NCBI RefSeq assembly: GCF_006363915.1
Contig: NZ_CP040946.1
Reading direction: 5' to 3' (one strand)
Source of the DNA: Methylophilus medardensis
GTDB lineage: Bacteria; Pseudomonadota; Gammaproteobacteria; Burkholderiales; Methylophilaceae
Length of the DNA: 64,000 nucleotides
How positions within the stretch are numbered: the stretch's first letter is position 1; the number at the start of each line of letters is the position of its first letter. A model generated the notes under the pieces. The model was not told the DNA's origin. It did not search any database and was given only the letters and a program-made list of their open reading frames with translations. Position numbers and translations under genes: made by a program. Shown here piece by piece: positions 43,090-50,991 of the stretch.

Positions 43090-43106
43090 AACCTTCTGAG
43101 AGATAT

Positions 43107-43949
43107 ATGATGAAATTAATGACTTTAAAAATGGCGATTGCCAGTGCGATGCTGTCCTTAGCAACCACTGCGACTTATGCAGGCAACTTTACCAATGTGC
43201 CTTATACAACGCCTAATGCGACCGTTGTAAACGGTGCCACCAATCCGGTGGCAGATCAGTTGTTCCTTGATGCGACTAGCATTACTTGGGCAACGGGCTT
43301 TGATGGTTTGGTTGCGCAGTCTATCAACTACAGCGCAACAGCTGGTAATGGCACTTTGACCCTGCTTTCATTCAGAGAAAATGACGATATCTTGTTGGCA
43401 GGACAAGAGGTCGGTGATCTGTATGATTTTGTTTACCGTGACTCTTTAGACGGCAAACTTGTGTTTGGCACTCGTGTCATTTTAGAGGGTGAAGAAGAAG
43501 AGGAAGAGGAAGTTGAAGAGGGCGAAGAGTTCGAAGTTGAACTGAACTTTATCTACCGTGGAGGTTTCACCAACTACACGACTGCTGCCGCTTGGACGTT
43601 CTTGGGTGACAACGACTTGCGTATGTACAACGCTGCGCGGACCGATAGTTATGAATTGGATGCGCCATTTGATGCAGATGCAGATTTGATCCGTTTCCAA
43701 GCAGACATTAGCCCAGAAGAAGGTAATCCAATTTCTGGTTTGTACTTAGTAAAAACCGATGCAACTGCCTTCTCTTTGGCAGCGAATGCCATTGGCTACT
43801 ATCAAGCAGGTGAAGAAGGTCAAGCGGTGGTTGGTGAGTTCATTGCTGGATTTGCGCCAACTGCAGTGCCAGAGCCAGAAAACTACGCTTTGATGATGTT
43901 GGGCTTGGGCGCTATTGCTTTTGCTCGTCGTCAGCAGAAAAAAGCTTAA
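43107..43949 (+). CDS. PEP-CTERM sorting domain protein 2, with Glu-rich insertion
   Basis: A 280-residue exported paralogue of the previous protein. A signal peptide (ASAMLSLATTATYAGN) and a PEP-CTERM tag (VPEPENYALMMLGLGAIAFA, then RRQQKKA) are present. Compared with protein 1 it contains an extra run of about 19 residues that is mostly glutamate (EGEEEEEEEVEEGEEFEVE, about residues 126-144), coded by GAA/GAG repeats at about 43485-43541. This may be a calcium- or cation-binding loop, or a slippage-prone tract. It has no promoter of its own that I can see; the purine-rich GAGAG lies before ATG. Confidence 0.9.
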   Translation: MMKLMTLKMAIASAMLSLATTATYAGNFTNVPYTTPNATVVNGATNPVADQLFLDATSITWATGFDGLVAQSINYSATAGNGTLTLLSFRENDDILLAGQEVGDLYDFVYRDSLDGKLVFGTRVILEGEEEEEEEVEEGEEFEVELNFIYRGGFTNYTTAAAWTFLGDNDLRMYNAARTDSYELDAPFDADADLIRFQADISPEEGNPISGLYLVKTDATAFSLAANAIGYYQAGEEGQAVVGEFIAGFAPTAVPEPENYALMMLGLGAIAFARRQQKKA

Positions 43950-43994
43950 TAACAATAATCACGACTTTAACCTAAAGCACATTTTTAAAATTAA

Positions 43995-44020
43995 GGGGTG
44001 GCTGGTCCACCCCGCTTTTT
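43995..44020 (+). terminator. Terminator-like hairpin between PEP-CTERM genes 2 and 3
   Basis: GGGGTGG and CCACCCC form a perfect 7-bp GC-rich stem with a 5-nt loop, followed by GCTTTTT. It ends just before the ribosome binding site AGGGGGA of gene 3. Confidence 0.75.
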
Positions 44021-44034
44021 AGGGGGATCCTTAC

Positions 44035-44847
44035 ATGAAAAACATCATCAAAACTTCCGTATTGGCTGCATTGTTGGCATTGTCTGCACAGGCTTCAGCG
44101 AAAACGGCTATTTTCGATTTAAACTTTATTGCCACCAATAACTTTGGCACCACTGCAAACAGCGTAGGTACCGTGACTGTGACCGATCTGGCTGACTTAT
44201 CTGCTGGTGATGGCGTGCGTGTCACTGTGAATTTGAATAATCTGAGCCAGTTTGCATCAGGCAATACAGGTGCAGTTTGGATTTCATCTTACGAAATGAA
44301 CTTTGCTGGTACCGAGCTGCTGGGAAGTGACAATGTTCGCCACGTGGCCGGTTTGAATACATCTCGCATTGAGTGGGAAGAAGATGGTTGTGTCGGTTAT
44401 GGCACCAACTGTGCTAGTTCTGGTGGTGGTTGGGGCGGTACCGAGTTCGATCCAGCGTTTGGTCAAGAGATCAACTTTGCGACCAGTACATTTACCAATG
44501 GTCAATTTTCAACTATTGACTATTTGAACGGTGGCAATGCTGGTTATACTGGTTTTTCAGTAGACCAATTGCTGGCCAATGCGGTTGAGCACAGCAGCGA
44601 TGCGAATGCACCAGATGCTTATTTCTGGATTCGTATTCGCGGCAATACTGCAATCAATGGTGGCGGTATGGCTTCTAGCGGCTACTGGGGTAACAGCTTC
44701 ACGAATGGTTCTGGTGACGGTTTGAACTATCGTCTGAATGTTTTAGCCACTACAGCTGCGGTTGTGCCAGAAGCTGAAACCTATGCCATGTTGATGGCTG
44801 GTTTGGGTTTGATGGGCGCGGTTGTTCGCCGTCGTAAAACTGCATAA
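44035..44847 (+). CDS. PEP-CTERM-like protein 3, with variant PEA motif
   Basis: A 270-residue exported protein, not a paralogue of the two before it. It has a signal peptide (VLAALLALSAQASAKT), a Gly/Ser/Asn-rich body (GYGTNCASSGGGWGG, GYWGNSFTNGSGDGLNY) and a C-terminal tag in which the motif reads VVPEAETYAMLMAGLGLMGA plus RRRK. Pro-Glu-Ala in place of Pro-Glu-Pro is a known sequence variation of the PEP-CTERM tag, so exosortase processing remains likely. The body has two Cys in a loop. A bidirectional terminator follows. Confidence 0.87.
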   Translation: MKNIIKTSVLAALLALSAQASAKTAIFDLNFIATNNFGTTANSVGTVTVTDLADLSAGDGVRVTVNLNNLSQFASGNTGAVWISSYEMNFAGTELLGSDNVRHVAGLNTSRIEWEEDGCVGYGTNCASSGGGWGGTEFDPAFGQEINFATSTFTNGQFSTIDYLNGGNAGYTGFSVDQLLANAVEHSSDANAPDAYFWIRIRGNTAINGGGMASSGYWGNSFTNGSGDGLNYRLNVLATTAAVVPEAETYAMLMAGLGLMGAVVRRRKTA

Positions 44848-44869
44848 TCCATTGAATCTGCAGTGATGA

Positions 44870-44900
44870 CAAACCCGCCAATGGCGGGTTTGTTGTTTTT
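44870..44900. terminator. Bidirectional terminator after PEP-CTERM gene 3 and tadA
   Basis: CAAACCCGCC and GGCGGGTTTG form a perfect 10-bp stem with an AAT loop, followed by a T-rich tail. The two flanking genes converge here. Confidence 0.92.
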
Positions 44901-44924
44901 AAGCGGCTAGCGTTTGGTGACAAA

Positions 44925-45389
44925 TTAAATGTGTGATTTGGCTAATCTGCGTTGCCTGAAAAAGTCACTTAATAAGGCGCCGCATTCAGTGGCTAATATG
45001 CCGCCGCTGACGGTGCAATGATGATTTAACTTTTGTTCTGCCATTAAATTCACCACGCTACCACAGCAACCGGTTTTCGGGTCGCTCGCGCCATACACTA
45101 GGCGCGCGATGCGCGCATGTTGTATGGCACCGCTGCACATGGCACAGGGTTCTAGCGTGACATAGAGCGTGCAATCAACCAAGCGGTAGTTACCCAACAA
45201 TTGCGCGGCCGCACGCATGGCTTGGATCTCGGCATGGGCGGTTGGGTCATTCAGACTGATTGGCGCGTTGCGGCCTTGACCAATCACTTGCCCATCTTTG
45301 ACTACAATCGCGCCAACAGGCACTTCGCCCAAGCTGGCTGCTTCATTCGCCATGGCCATTGCCAATCGCATAAAATCTTCGTCTTGCAT
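44925..45389 (-). CDS. tadA: tRNA-specific adenosine deaminase
   Basis: TadA deaminates the wobble adenosine of tRNA-Arg(ACG) to inosine. The 154-residue protein shows the zinc deaminase motifs HAEIQAM (His ligand and catalytic Glu) and PCAMCSGAIQHARI (two Cys ligands), together with the C-terminal LSDFFRQRR. It is essential in most bacteria. It lies 4 bp after the PsiE-like gene, so the two are probably cotranscribed. Confidence 0.95.
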   Translation of the reverse strand: MQDEDFMRLAMAMANEAASLGEVPVGAIVVKDGQVIGQGRNAPISLNDPTAHAEIQAMRAAAQLLGNYRLVDCTLYVTLEPCAMCSGAIQHARIARLVYGASDPKTGCCGSVVNLMAEQKLNHHCTVSGGILATECGALLSDFFRQRRLAKSHI

Positions 45390-45393
45390 GCGC

Positions 45394-45849
45394 TTATTGA
45401 TGACCTGTTTTGTCGGCGAAGCGGATCAGGATGTACACCAAACCCATGATAAATGCGCCCGCCAACCAAATGCCGATTTCTTCATAAGTAGGGGTGGCAT
45501 CTTGCACCGGCAACACGATCAGTTTGCGTAAAAACATCACCAACACGACTTCAATAAAGGTTTCAACGAGTAGCTTGTGGCCACGCAGATAGCGGATTTC
45601 AGCCGAAATCAAGGCCGAGATCGACCATAGCAGCATCAGGGTGCCCAGAGCGCGTAAAAAGCCATGCACGAGATTATGTGCATAGGCAGCCTCTTTCACA
45701 TCCAGAAAAAATAGCCAAGTAAACATGATCACGGAGGTCGCCAACGCCAAGCCAATAATGAGGTGGGCGAGCCCATTTAGCCAAAGCATGGCTTTAATGG
45801 CGATACGATTGAGCGGTTCAAATTCTTCTGGGAGTTGTTCTTGTGACAT
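45394..45849 (-). CDS. PsiE-like membrane protein
   Basis: A 151-residue protein with four TM helices, of the phosphate-starvation-inducible PsiE family (COG3431 type). It has the family region VHGFLRALGTLMLLWSISAL, EIRYLRGHKL and the C-terminal FIMGLVYILIRFADK. The function of the family is unknown. It sits directly upstream of tadA and downstream of a LysR gene on the same strand, with a 36-bp gap. Confidence 0.85.
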   Translation of the reverse strand: MSQEQLPEEFEPLNRIAIKAMLWLNGLAHLIIGLALATSVIMFTWLFFLDVKEAAYAHNLVHGFLRALGTLMLLWSISALISAEIRYLRGHKLLVETFIEVVLVMFLRKLIVLPVQDATPTYEEIGIWLAGAFIMGLVYILIRFADKTGHQ

Positions 45850-45885
45850 ATTGCATCCATTTACTCACATACAAAACATGATAAA

Positions 45886-46803
45886 TCATTTACTTAATAA
45901 TTGCGTCAATGGCAACTGAGCGCATTGTTTTAATAGCCACTGCATGGCTTTGCCCATTTCTGAGGGTCGTTGCTGGCGCCAGGCGATAAAGGTGGGGCCC
46001 ACCAGTTTGGGTTCAGAGACTTGTTTAATCAATAGTTGCCCCTTTTCTGCGGCGGCCTCTGCTAGCAATCTGGGCAGATACCCAATCGCAACGCCGGCAA
46101 TTTGTGCTTGCAACTTGGTCTGCATGTCTGGGACGGTCAAAATGTCCTGACCTGACAGGATGCCAGACGTGCGGGGTGGCAGGTTGCGCGAACTGTCCGC
46201 TGCCGCCACCACGCGATGTTGCACGATATCGCTGGCGGTGAGCGGCTCGGGTAGGTGGGCGAGCGGATGGTGCGGGGCCACTGCAAATACAAACTCCAGT
46301 TGACCGAGTAAGTGCGTAGCAAATCCGCCGCCCGGTGGCGCATCGCCAGGCGCCCCAATTGATATGTCGGCACGGCCTGATTGCAAGGCATCCCAGCTGC
46401 CGCCATATACCTCACGCCAGAGTTTGATACGCGTACCAAAGCCTTGCTGATAAAAGTCCTGCAACAGCTCAAGGATGGGCTTGAAGTCAAACAGGTCACT
46501 AACGGCAATTGAAATGTCCGTTTCAACCCCGGTCGCAATGCGTTGCACCCGCCGCTCTAGCGTGTGTGCTGCATCGAGTAAAAAACGTCCTTCTTTAAGC
46601 AGCTCGAGGCCGGCTTGGGTGAGCGTGGCGCGATGACCGCTACGGTCAAACAATTCGAGTCCTAGGTCTTCTTCTAGGCGACGAATGGTATACGTCAGTG
46701 CAGAGGGTACGCGATAGAGGGATTCGGCCGCTGCGGCGAAGCTCCCTTTGCGGTCAATCGCATCAATCACCTCGAGGGCTTCTAGGCTAAGTTTAATCGT
46801 CAT
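45886..46803 (-). CDS. LysR-family regulator, YhaJ-like, divergent from pirin gene
   Basis: A 305-residue transcription factor with an N-terminal winged helix (SLEALEVIDAIDRKGSFAAA, then RVPSALTYTIRRLEEDLGLE) and a C-terminal effector-binding domain. The serine-alanine-leucine-threonine recognition region (PSALTYTIRRLE) is typical of the YhaJ group. In E. coli yhaJ lies next to yhaK, a pirin-like bicupin, and here the divergent gene is also a pirin. A perfect 22-bp dyad lies between them. It probably controls the pirin operon, and perhaps itself, in response to a small aromatic or redox signal. Confidence 0.9.
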   Translation of the reverse strand: MTIKLSLEALEVIDAIDRKGSFAAAAESLYRVPSALTYTIRRLEEDLGLELFDRSGHRATLTQAGLELLKEGRFLLDAAHTLERRVQRIATGVETDISIAVSDLFDFKPILELLQDFYQQGFGTRIKLWREVYGGSWDALQSGRADISIGAPGDAPPGGGFATHLLGQLEFVFAVAPHHPLAHLPEPLTASDIVQHRVVAAADSSRNLPPRTSGILSGQDILTVPDMQTKLQAQIAGVAIGYLPRLLAEAAAEKGQLLIKQVSEPKLVGPTFIAWRQQRPSEMGKAMQWLLKQCAQLPLTQLLSK

Positions 46804-46839
46804 GAGATGTTAATCAAAAAAACTGAACAAGAGATGCAA

Positions 46840-46861
46840 AATGTTTTGCTATCAAAACATT
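46840..46861. promoter_or_regulatory. 22-bp perfect dyad, candidate LysR operator
   Basis: AATGTTTTG and CAAAACATT form 9-bp perfect arms around CTAT in the intergenic region shared by the LysR and pirin genes. Size, symmetry and position fit a LysR-type recognition site. Confidence 0.7.
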
Positions 46862-46907
46862 AAGTGTTTTTTTATCATACAGTTAATATTTCAAATGGAG
46901 TGAATAA

Positions 46908-47642
46908 ATGTTGCATGTTCGCCCTTCAAATACGCGTGGTTATGCCCATCATGGTTGGTTAGAAAGCTTTCATAGCTTTTCATTTGCCGGTTATTACGAT
47001 CCTGCACACATGGGGTATTCGGTGTTGCGTGTGATCAATGACGATAAGGTGGCGCCGGGCACCGGCTTTGGTATGCATGGGCATCAGGACATGGAAATCA
47101 TTACCTACATGCTGGCTGGAGAGCTGCGGCATACCGATAGCATGGGTCACAGTGAAGTGATCCGTGCGGGGGATGTGCAGCGGATGACAGCAGGTACAGG
47201 GGTTCGTCATAGCGAAATGAATGCTTCTACGCAAACCACCGCTCATTTGTTGCAAATTTGGGTCACGCCGGACACTCTCGGTTTGGCGCCTGCCTATGAG
47301 GATAAAACCATCCCGCTGGCAGACAAACAAAATCAGTGGGCGTTAATCGCGGCACCAGTGGCCCCGCATGTTGCCGCCTCAGATGCGCAGTACGGGTCAT
47401 TAAAAGTACATCAAGACCTGTCACTCTATGCCACAGTGTTAAGCCCCGCGAGGTCATTACCTGTCGAGGTCAAAGCACATCGTTGTGCGTATTTGCATGT
47501 TGCCCGTGGTGCGGTGATGATCGGAGATCAAACGCTGCAAGCCGGGGATGCGTTACAAGTGGAGGCCGCGCAGCGCTTCACTATGCAAGCAGTCGCTGAG
47601 AGTGAAGTGTTGTGGTTTGATTTGCCACGCACCTCTGAATAG
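46908..47642 (+). CDS. Pirin-family protein (YhaK-like bicupin)
   Basis: A 244-residue bicupin. The N-terminal cupin has the metal site GFGMHGHQDMEIITYMLAGE and the second metal ligand in TGVRHSEMNASTQ. The family opening RGYAHHGWLESFHSFSFAGY is complete. Pirins can have quercetinase activity or serve as redox sensors. AAATGGAG (GGAG at 46898-46901) lies 6 nt before the ATG. It heads a run of four same-strand genes (gaps 31, 32 and about 66 bp) with flavodoxin, YceI and old-yellow-enzyme proteins. Confidence 0.94.
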   Translation: MLHVRPSNTRGYAHHGWLESFHSFSFAGYYDPAHMGYSVLRVINDDKVAPGTGFGMHGHQDMEIITYMLAGELRHTDSMGHSEVIRAGDVQRMTAGTGVRHSEMNASTQTTAHLLQIWVTPDTLGLAPAYEDKTIPLADKQNQWALIAAPVAPHVAASDAQYGSLKVHQDLSLYATVLSPARSLPVEVKAHRCAYLHVARGAVMIGDQTLQAGDALQVEAAQRFTMQAVAESEVLWFDLPRTSE

Positions 47643-47673
47643 TATTTTCCCATTGTCGATAAGGAGTTAAAAA

Positions 47674-48246
47674 ATGACACAGGTTTCAATTGTTTATCAT
47701 AGCGGTTATGGCCACACGGCCGAACAAGCAAAAGCCGTGGCACGTGGTGCGCAAAAAGTGGCTGATGTCACCGTGCATTTGCTGACGGTGGACGAGGCGC
47801 AGCTGCAGTGGGATGTGCTCAAAGCCAGTGATGCTATTATTTTTGGTAGTCCGACCTATATGGGTTCAGCTTCTGCGCAATTCAAAGCGTTTATGGATGC
47901 CAGCTCCAAGGCTTGGTTTACGCGTGACTGGCAAGACAAAATTGCCGCTGGCTTTACCACCTCTGCGAGTCAAAGTGGTGATAAGTTAAATACCTTGACG
48001 CAACTGTCGGTGTTTGCCGCGCAACATGGCATGATTTGGGTGAGCTTAGGCTTGCTGCCGGGGAACAATCACAGTCAAGGCTCGGTCAATGACTTGAACC
48101 GTTTGGGTGGATTTTTGGGCGCCATGGCGCAAGCCAACTCAGATCAAGGTCCAGACTTAGGGCCTATTCAAAGCGATTTGCTGACAGCAGAACATCTCGG
48201 TCAACGCGTGGCAACTTTGACGCAACGATTTTCTAAAGCTGCATAA
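47674..48246 (+). CDS. Flavodoxin-fold NAD(P)H:quinone oxidoreductase-like protein
   Basis: A 190-residue FMN-binding flavodoxin-fold protein of the WrbA/NQO-like type. It opens with the phosphate loop VSIVYHSGYGHTAEQAKAVA and has the second FMN loop FGSPTYMGSASAQFKAFMD, followed by SKAWFTRDWQDKIAAGFTTS. These enzymes reduce quinones by two electrons, avoiding semiquinones. AAGGAG precedes ATG. Its location after the pirin gene supports a role in quinone or electrophile stress. Confidence 0.9.
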   Translation: MTQVSIVYHSGYGHTAEQAKAVARGAQKVADVTVHLLTVDEAQLQWDVLKASDAIIFGSPTYMGSASAQFKAFMDASSKAWFTRDWQDKIAAGFTTSASQSGDKLNTLTQLSVFAAQHGMIWVSLGLLPGNNHSQGSVNDLNRLGGFLGAMAQANSDQGPDLGPIQSDLLTAEHLGQRVATLTQRFSKAA

Positions 48247-48278
48247 CGCAGCGAATCAACATAAATAGGAGAACAACA

Positions 48279-48851
48279 ATGAAAAAAGTCATGTTTGCAC
48301 TAAGTCTATTCGCGGCAACCCAAGCTTGGGCGGCAACAGAGTCCTATAACATTGATGCAACACACAGTTTTGCTAACTTCAGTATCCGTCACGTGGTGTC
48401 AAAAACAACAGGCACCTTCAATGATGTGACAGGTGTGGTGACCTTAGATCCCACCAATCTCAATACCGCCAATGTGCGTGCAGCCATTAATGTCAGCAGC
48501 GTGAACACCGGCTTCGGTAAACGTGATGAGCATATCAAGGCAGACAAATATCTAGATGTAGCCAAATATACGCAGATTTTGTTTGAAAGCACCAAGTTCA
48601 CTGCCAGCAGTCAGACGCAGGCGGTCATGCAAGGTAAATTAACCATGCATGGGGTGACTAAGCAAGTGGAGATTCCAGTCAAAGTGCTCGGCTATGGCGC
48701 GGATCCGTGGGGTGGCCAGCGTGCGGGGTTTGAGGGGCATTTAACGATCAAGGCCTCGGACTATGGGTTTGGTTGGGCCACCGGCGCAGGGGCACCCGTG
48801 GGTGATGAAATTGAAATTACGCTCTTGATTGAGGGCGTCAAAGCAAAATAA
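48279..48851 (+). CDS. YceI-family periplasmic lipid-binding-like protein
   Basis: A 190-residue exported protein with a signal peptide (MFALSLFAATQAWAATE) and a YceI lipocalin-like domain: YNIDATHSFANFSIRHVVSK, GKRDEHIKADKYLDVAKY, GKLTMHGVTKQVEIPVKVLG. YceI proteins bind isoprenoid quinones or related lipids in the periplasm. AGGAGAA precedes the ATG. It is in the pirin/flavodoxin gene run, consistent with a quinone theme. Confidence 0.93.
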   Translation: MKKVMFALSLFAATQAWAATESYNIDATHSFANFSIRHVVSKTTGTFNDVTGVVTLDPTNLNTANVRAAINVSSVNTGFGKRDEHIKADKYLDVAKYTQILFESTKFTASSQTQAVMQGKLTMHGVTKQVEIPVKVLGYGADPWGGQRAGFEGHLTIKASDYGFGWATGAGAPVGDEIEITLLIEGVKAK

Positions 48852-48920
48852 TGACGAACAACGCCGCACGGTTGCGCGCGATGTTCAAATCAATATCGCT
48901 TTAAACACAAGGAGTAAATG

Positions 48921-50000
48921 ATGGCTTTGGATTTATTTTCCCCAGTAAGTTTGGGGAGTATTGCACTACAAAACCGCGTGGTGATGGCACCGTTAACCCG
49001 TAATCGCGCCGGTGAAGGCGGGGTACCGCAAGCAATGAACGTGACTTATTACGAGCAGCGCGCGACTGCAGGTCTGATCATCACAGAAGCTACGCCAATT
49101 TCACCGATGGCGCATGGCTATCCGGCACTGCCCGGGATTTACACCGATGCACAGGTGGCCGGTTGGAAAAAAGTGACGGATGCAGTCCACGCAAAGGGTG
49201 GCAAAATCGTGATTCAGTTGTGGCATGTGGGTCGTATTTCTCATCCCAGTCTGCTGCCTAATCAGGCGACGCCAGTGGCGCCATCTTCATTGAAGCCGGC
49301 CGGCAAGGCGTTTACCTATCAAGGTTTGCAAGACTACGTGCAACCGCGCGCACTAGACGCAGCAGAGTTACCTGCCATCGTGCAAGATTATGTGCATGCC
49401 ACCCGTAATGCCATGGCTGCTGGTTTCGATGGGGTAGAAGTGCATGCCGCAAATGGTTACCTGTTGGACCAATTCTTACGTGACGGAAGCAATCACCGTC
49501 AGGATCAGTATGGTGGATCTATTGAAAATCGCAGTCGTTTCTTACATGAAGTTGTGCAGGCCGTGGTCGATACCATTGGCGCTGACAAAGTGGGCGTGCG
49601 TTTGTCGCCAGTGAATCCATTCAATGATATGCATGATAGTCAAGCGCAGCAGACGTTTAATGCGGTTACGGAATCTCTGTGCAAATATGGTTTAGCCTAT
49701 TTGCATGTGGTTGAAGGGGGGATACATGGCGGTGGCAAAGCCGAACCTTTCGATTTCTCGGCGATGCGCAAGCTTTTTAATCAAAGCTACATTGCCAACT
49801 TGAGCTATGACAAGGCACGCGGCAATGCAGCGATTGCTAGTGGTCACGCCGATGCCGTGGCTTATGGTGTGCCATTTATTGCCAATCCTGATTTGGTGGC
49901 GCGACTTGCCAGCGATGCGCCATTAAACGCCGCAGATTCAAAATCCTTCTACGGTGGCACTGAACGTGGCTATACAGATTATCCATTCTTAACCGCTTAA
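48921..50000 (+). CDS. Old yellow enzyme family NADH:flavin oxidoreductase
   Basis: A 359-residue FMN-dependent alkene reductase (NemA/OYE family). The motifs are LQNRVVMAPLTRNRAGEGGV, QLWHVGRISHPSLLPN, the HxxN pair in GVEVHAANGYLLDQFLRDGS and NHRQDQYGGSIENRSRF, and the C-terminal ARGNAAIASGHADAVAYG-type FMN phosphate site. It reduces electrophilic double bonds or nitro esters. AAGGAG is 6 nt before the second ATG (48921); the first ATG at 48918 is 3 nt from it. It is the last gene of the run begun by pirin. Confidence 0.93.
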   Translation: MALDLFSPVSLGSIALQNRVVMAPLTRNRAGEGGVPQAMNVTYYEQRATAGLIITEATPISPMAHGYPALPGIYTDAQVAGWKKVTDAVHAKGGKIVIQLWHVGRISHPSLLPNQATPVAPSSLKPAGKAFTYQGLQDYVQPRALDAAELPAIVQDYVHATRNAMAAGFDGVEVHAANGYLLDQFLRDGSNHRQDQYGGSIENRSRFLHEVVQAVVDTIGADKVGVRLSPVNPFNDMHDSQAQQTFNAVTESLCKYGLAYLHVVEGGIHGGGKAEPFDFSAMRKLFNQSYIANLSYDKARGNAAIASGHADAVAYGVPFIANPDLVARLASDAPLNAADSKSFYGGTERGYTDYPFLTA

Positions 50001-50009
50001 ATGCATCAC

Positions 50010-50046
50010 GGACGCGCGGCAATTATTTATAAATTGTCGCGCGTCC
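50010..50046. terminator. 14-bp stem hairpin after the old-yellow-enzyme gene
   Basis: GGACGCGCGGCAAT pairs with ATTGTCGCGCGTCC with one G-T pair around a 9-nt AT loop. It is 9 bp downstream of the stop codon. A U tract is absent, so it may end transcripts weakly or protect the 3' end. Confidence 0.6.
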
Positions 50047-50083
50047 TCCCAAGAAGCTTGCTGCGCACGGTGGTCGAGCGTAA

Positions 50084-50102
50084 AATTCGCGCAACGCGAA
50101 TT
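50084..50102. repeat. Inverted repeat AATTCGCG-CAA-CGCGAATT before tpiA
   Basis: A perfect 8-bp inverted repeat with a 3-base spacer, 42 bp before the tpiA start. It could be an operator or a second hairpin. Confidence 0.5.
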
Positions 50103-50143
50103 CAACCGAACTAACGCTCCGCACATTGTGAGTCAACTGCTGC

Positions 50144-50938
50144 ATGCTCCCTTCTGATTTCTCCCCTTCTATTCCGCATAAACTGGTCGTTGCCAATTGG
50201 AAAATGCATGGCAACCTTGCCCGCAATCAAGTTTTAATAAAAGAATATTTGCAAGCACTGAACCCTTTGGCGCAAACCAAGGTCGTAGTGTGCGTGCCTT
50301 ATCCGTACTTAGCGCAGATACAGATCTTGCTTGCGAATACGGGAGTGGCCTGGGGAGCGCAGAATCTAGCTAAATTTGAGCAGGGTGCGCATACCGGTGA
50401 AGTCAGTGCCGAAATGTTGAAAGACTTCGGTGCGCAATATGTGATTATCGGCCATTCAGAGCGCAGTACCGCGTACTGCGAGTCTGATGAAAATATTGCC
50501 GAAAAATTTATGATGGCCAAGCGACATGGCTTGACCCCTATCTTGTGTGTGGGAGAAACGTTGCTTGAGCGTGAGGCTGGGGTGATGACCCGCGTAGTGG
50601 GTAAGCAGCTTGAAACGATCATACGATTGTTTGGTGCTGGTGCTTTTGCGGAGTCGATTGTGTCGTATGAGCCGATCTGGGCTATTGGGACTGGTTTGGC
50701 AGCCTCGGCTGAGCAAGCGGTGGCGATGCATCAGTTCATACGTGACACGGTGGCAGCGGCCGATAGTGCGGCTGCTAGCACGTTAAAAATCCTCTACGGG
50801 GGCAGCGTAAACCCACAAAATGCGGTACAATTATTAAATCAGAAGGAAATAGACGGCGCGCTGGTCGGTCGTTGCTCACTAGATGCAGAGCAATTTATAA
50901 AAATATGTCAGGCCGTTCCTGAAAACAGCGTTATCTAG
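50144..50938 (+). CDS. tpiA: Triosephosphate isomerase
   Basis: TpiA interconverts dihydroxyacetone phosphate and glyceraldehyde 3-phosphate. The 264-residue sequence has the N-terminal VVANWKMHGNLARNQ with the catalytic Lys, the catalytic His region YVIIGHSERSTAYCESDE, the catalytic Glu in VSYEPIWAIGTGLAAS (with the flexible loop) and the phosphate-binding ILYGGSVNPQNA. The N-terminus is about ten residues longer than usual. The ribosome binding site is poor. tpiA-secG-tRNA-Leu-nuo is the usual order in this group. Confidence 0.97.
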   Translation: MLPSDFSPSIPHKLVVANWKMHGNLARNQVLIKEYLQALNPLAQTKVVVCVPYPYLAQIQILLANTGVAWGAQNLAKFEQGAHTGEVSAEMLKDFGAQYVIIGHSERSTAYCESDENIAEKFMMAKRHGLTPILCVGETLLEREAGVMTRVVGKQLETIIRLFGAGAFAESIVSYEPIWAIGTGLAASAEQAVAMHQFIRDTVAAADSAAASTLKILYGGSVNPQNAVQLLNQKEIDGALVGRCSLDAEQFIKICQAVPENSVI

Positions 50939-50991
50939 ATAGCGAAAATGCCAAAAGCTTGATCGTTATTTAATCAATGGACTAAAGAAAT

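Noticed and set aside
43485..43541. Glu-rich tract as a frameshift or sequencing error
   Set aside because: The frame is preserved on both sides and resumes the alignment with the paralogue.
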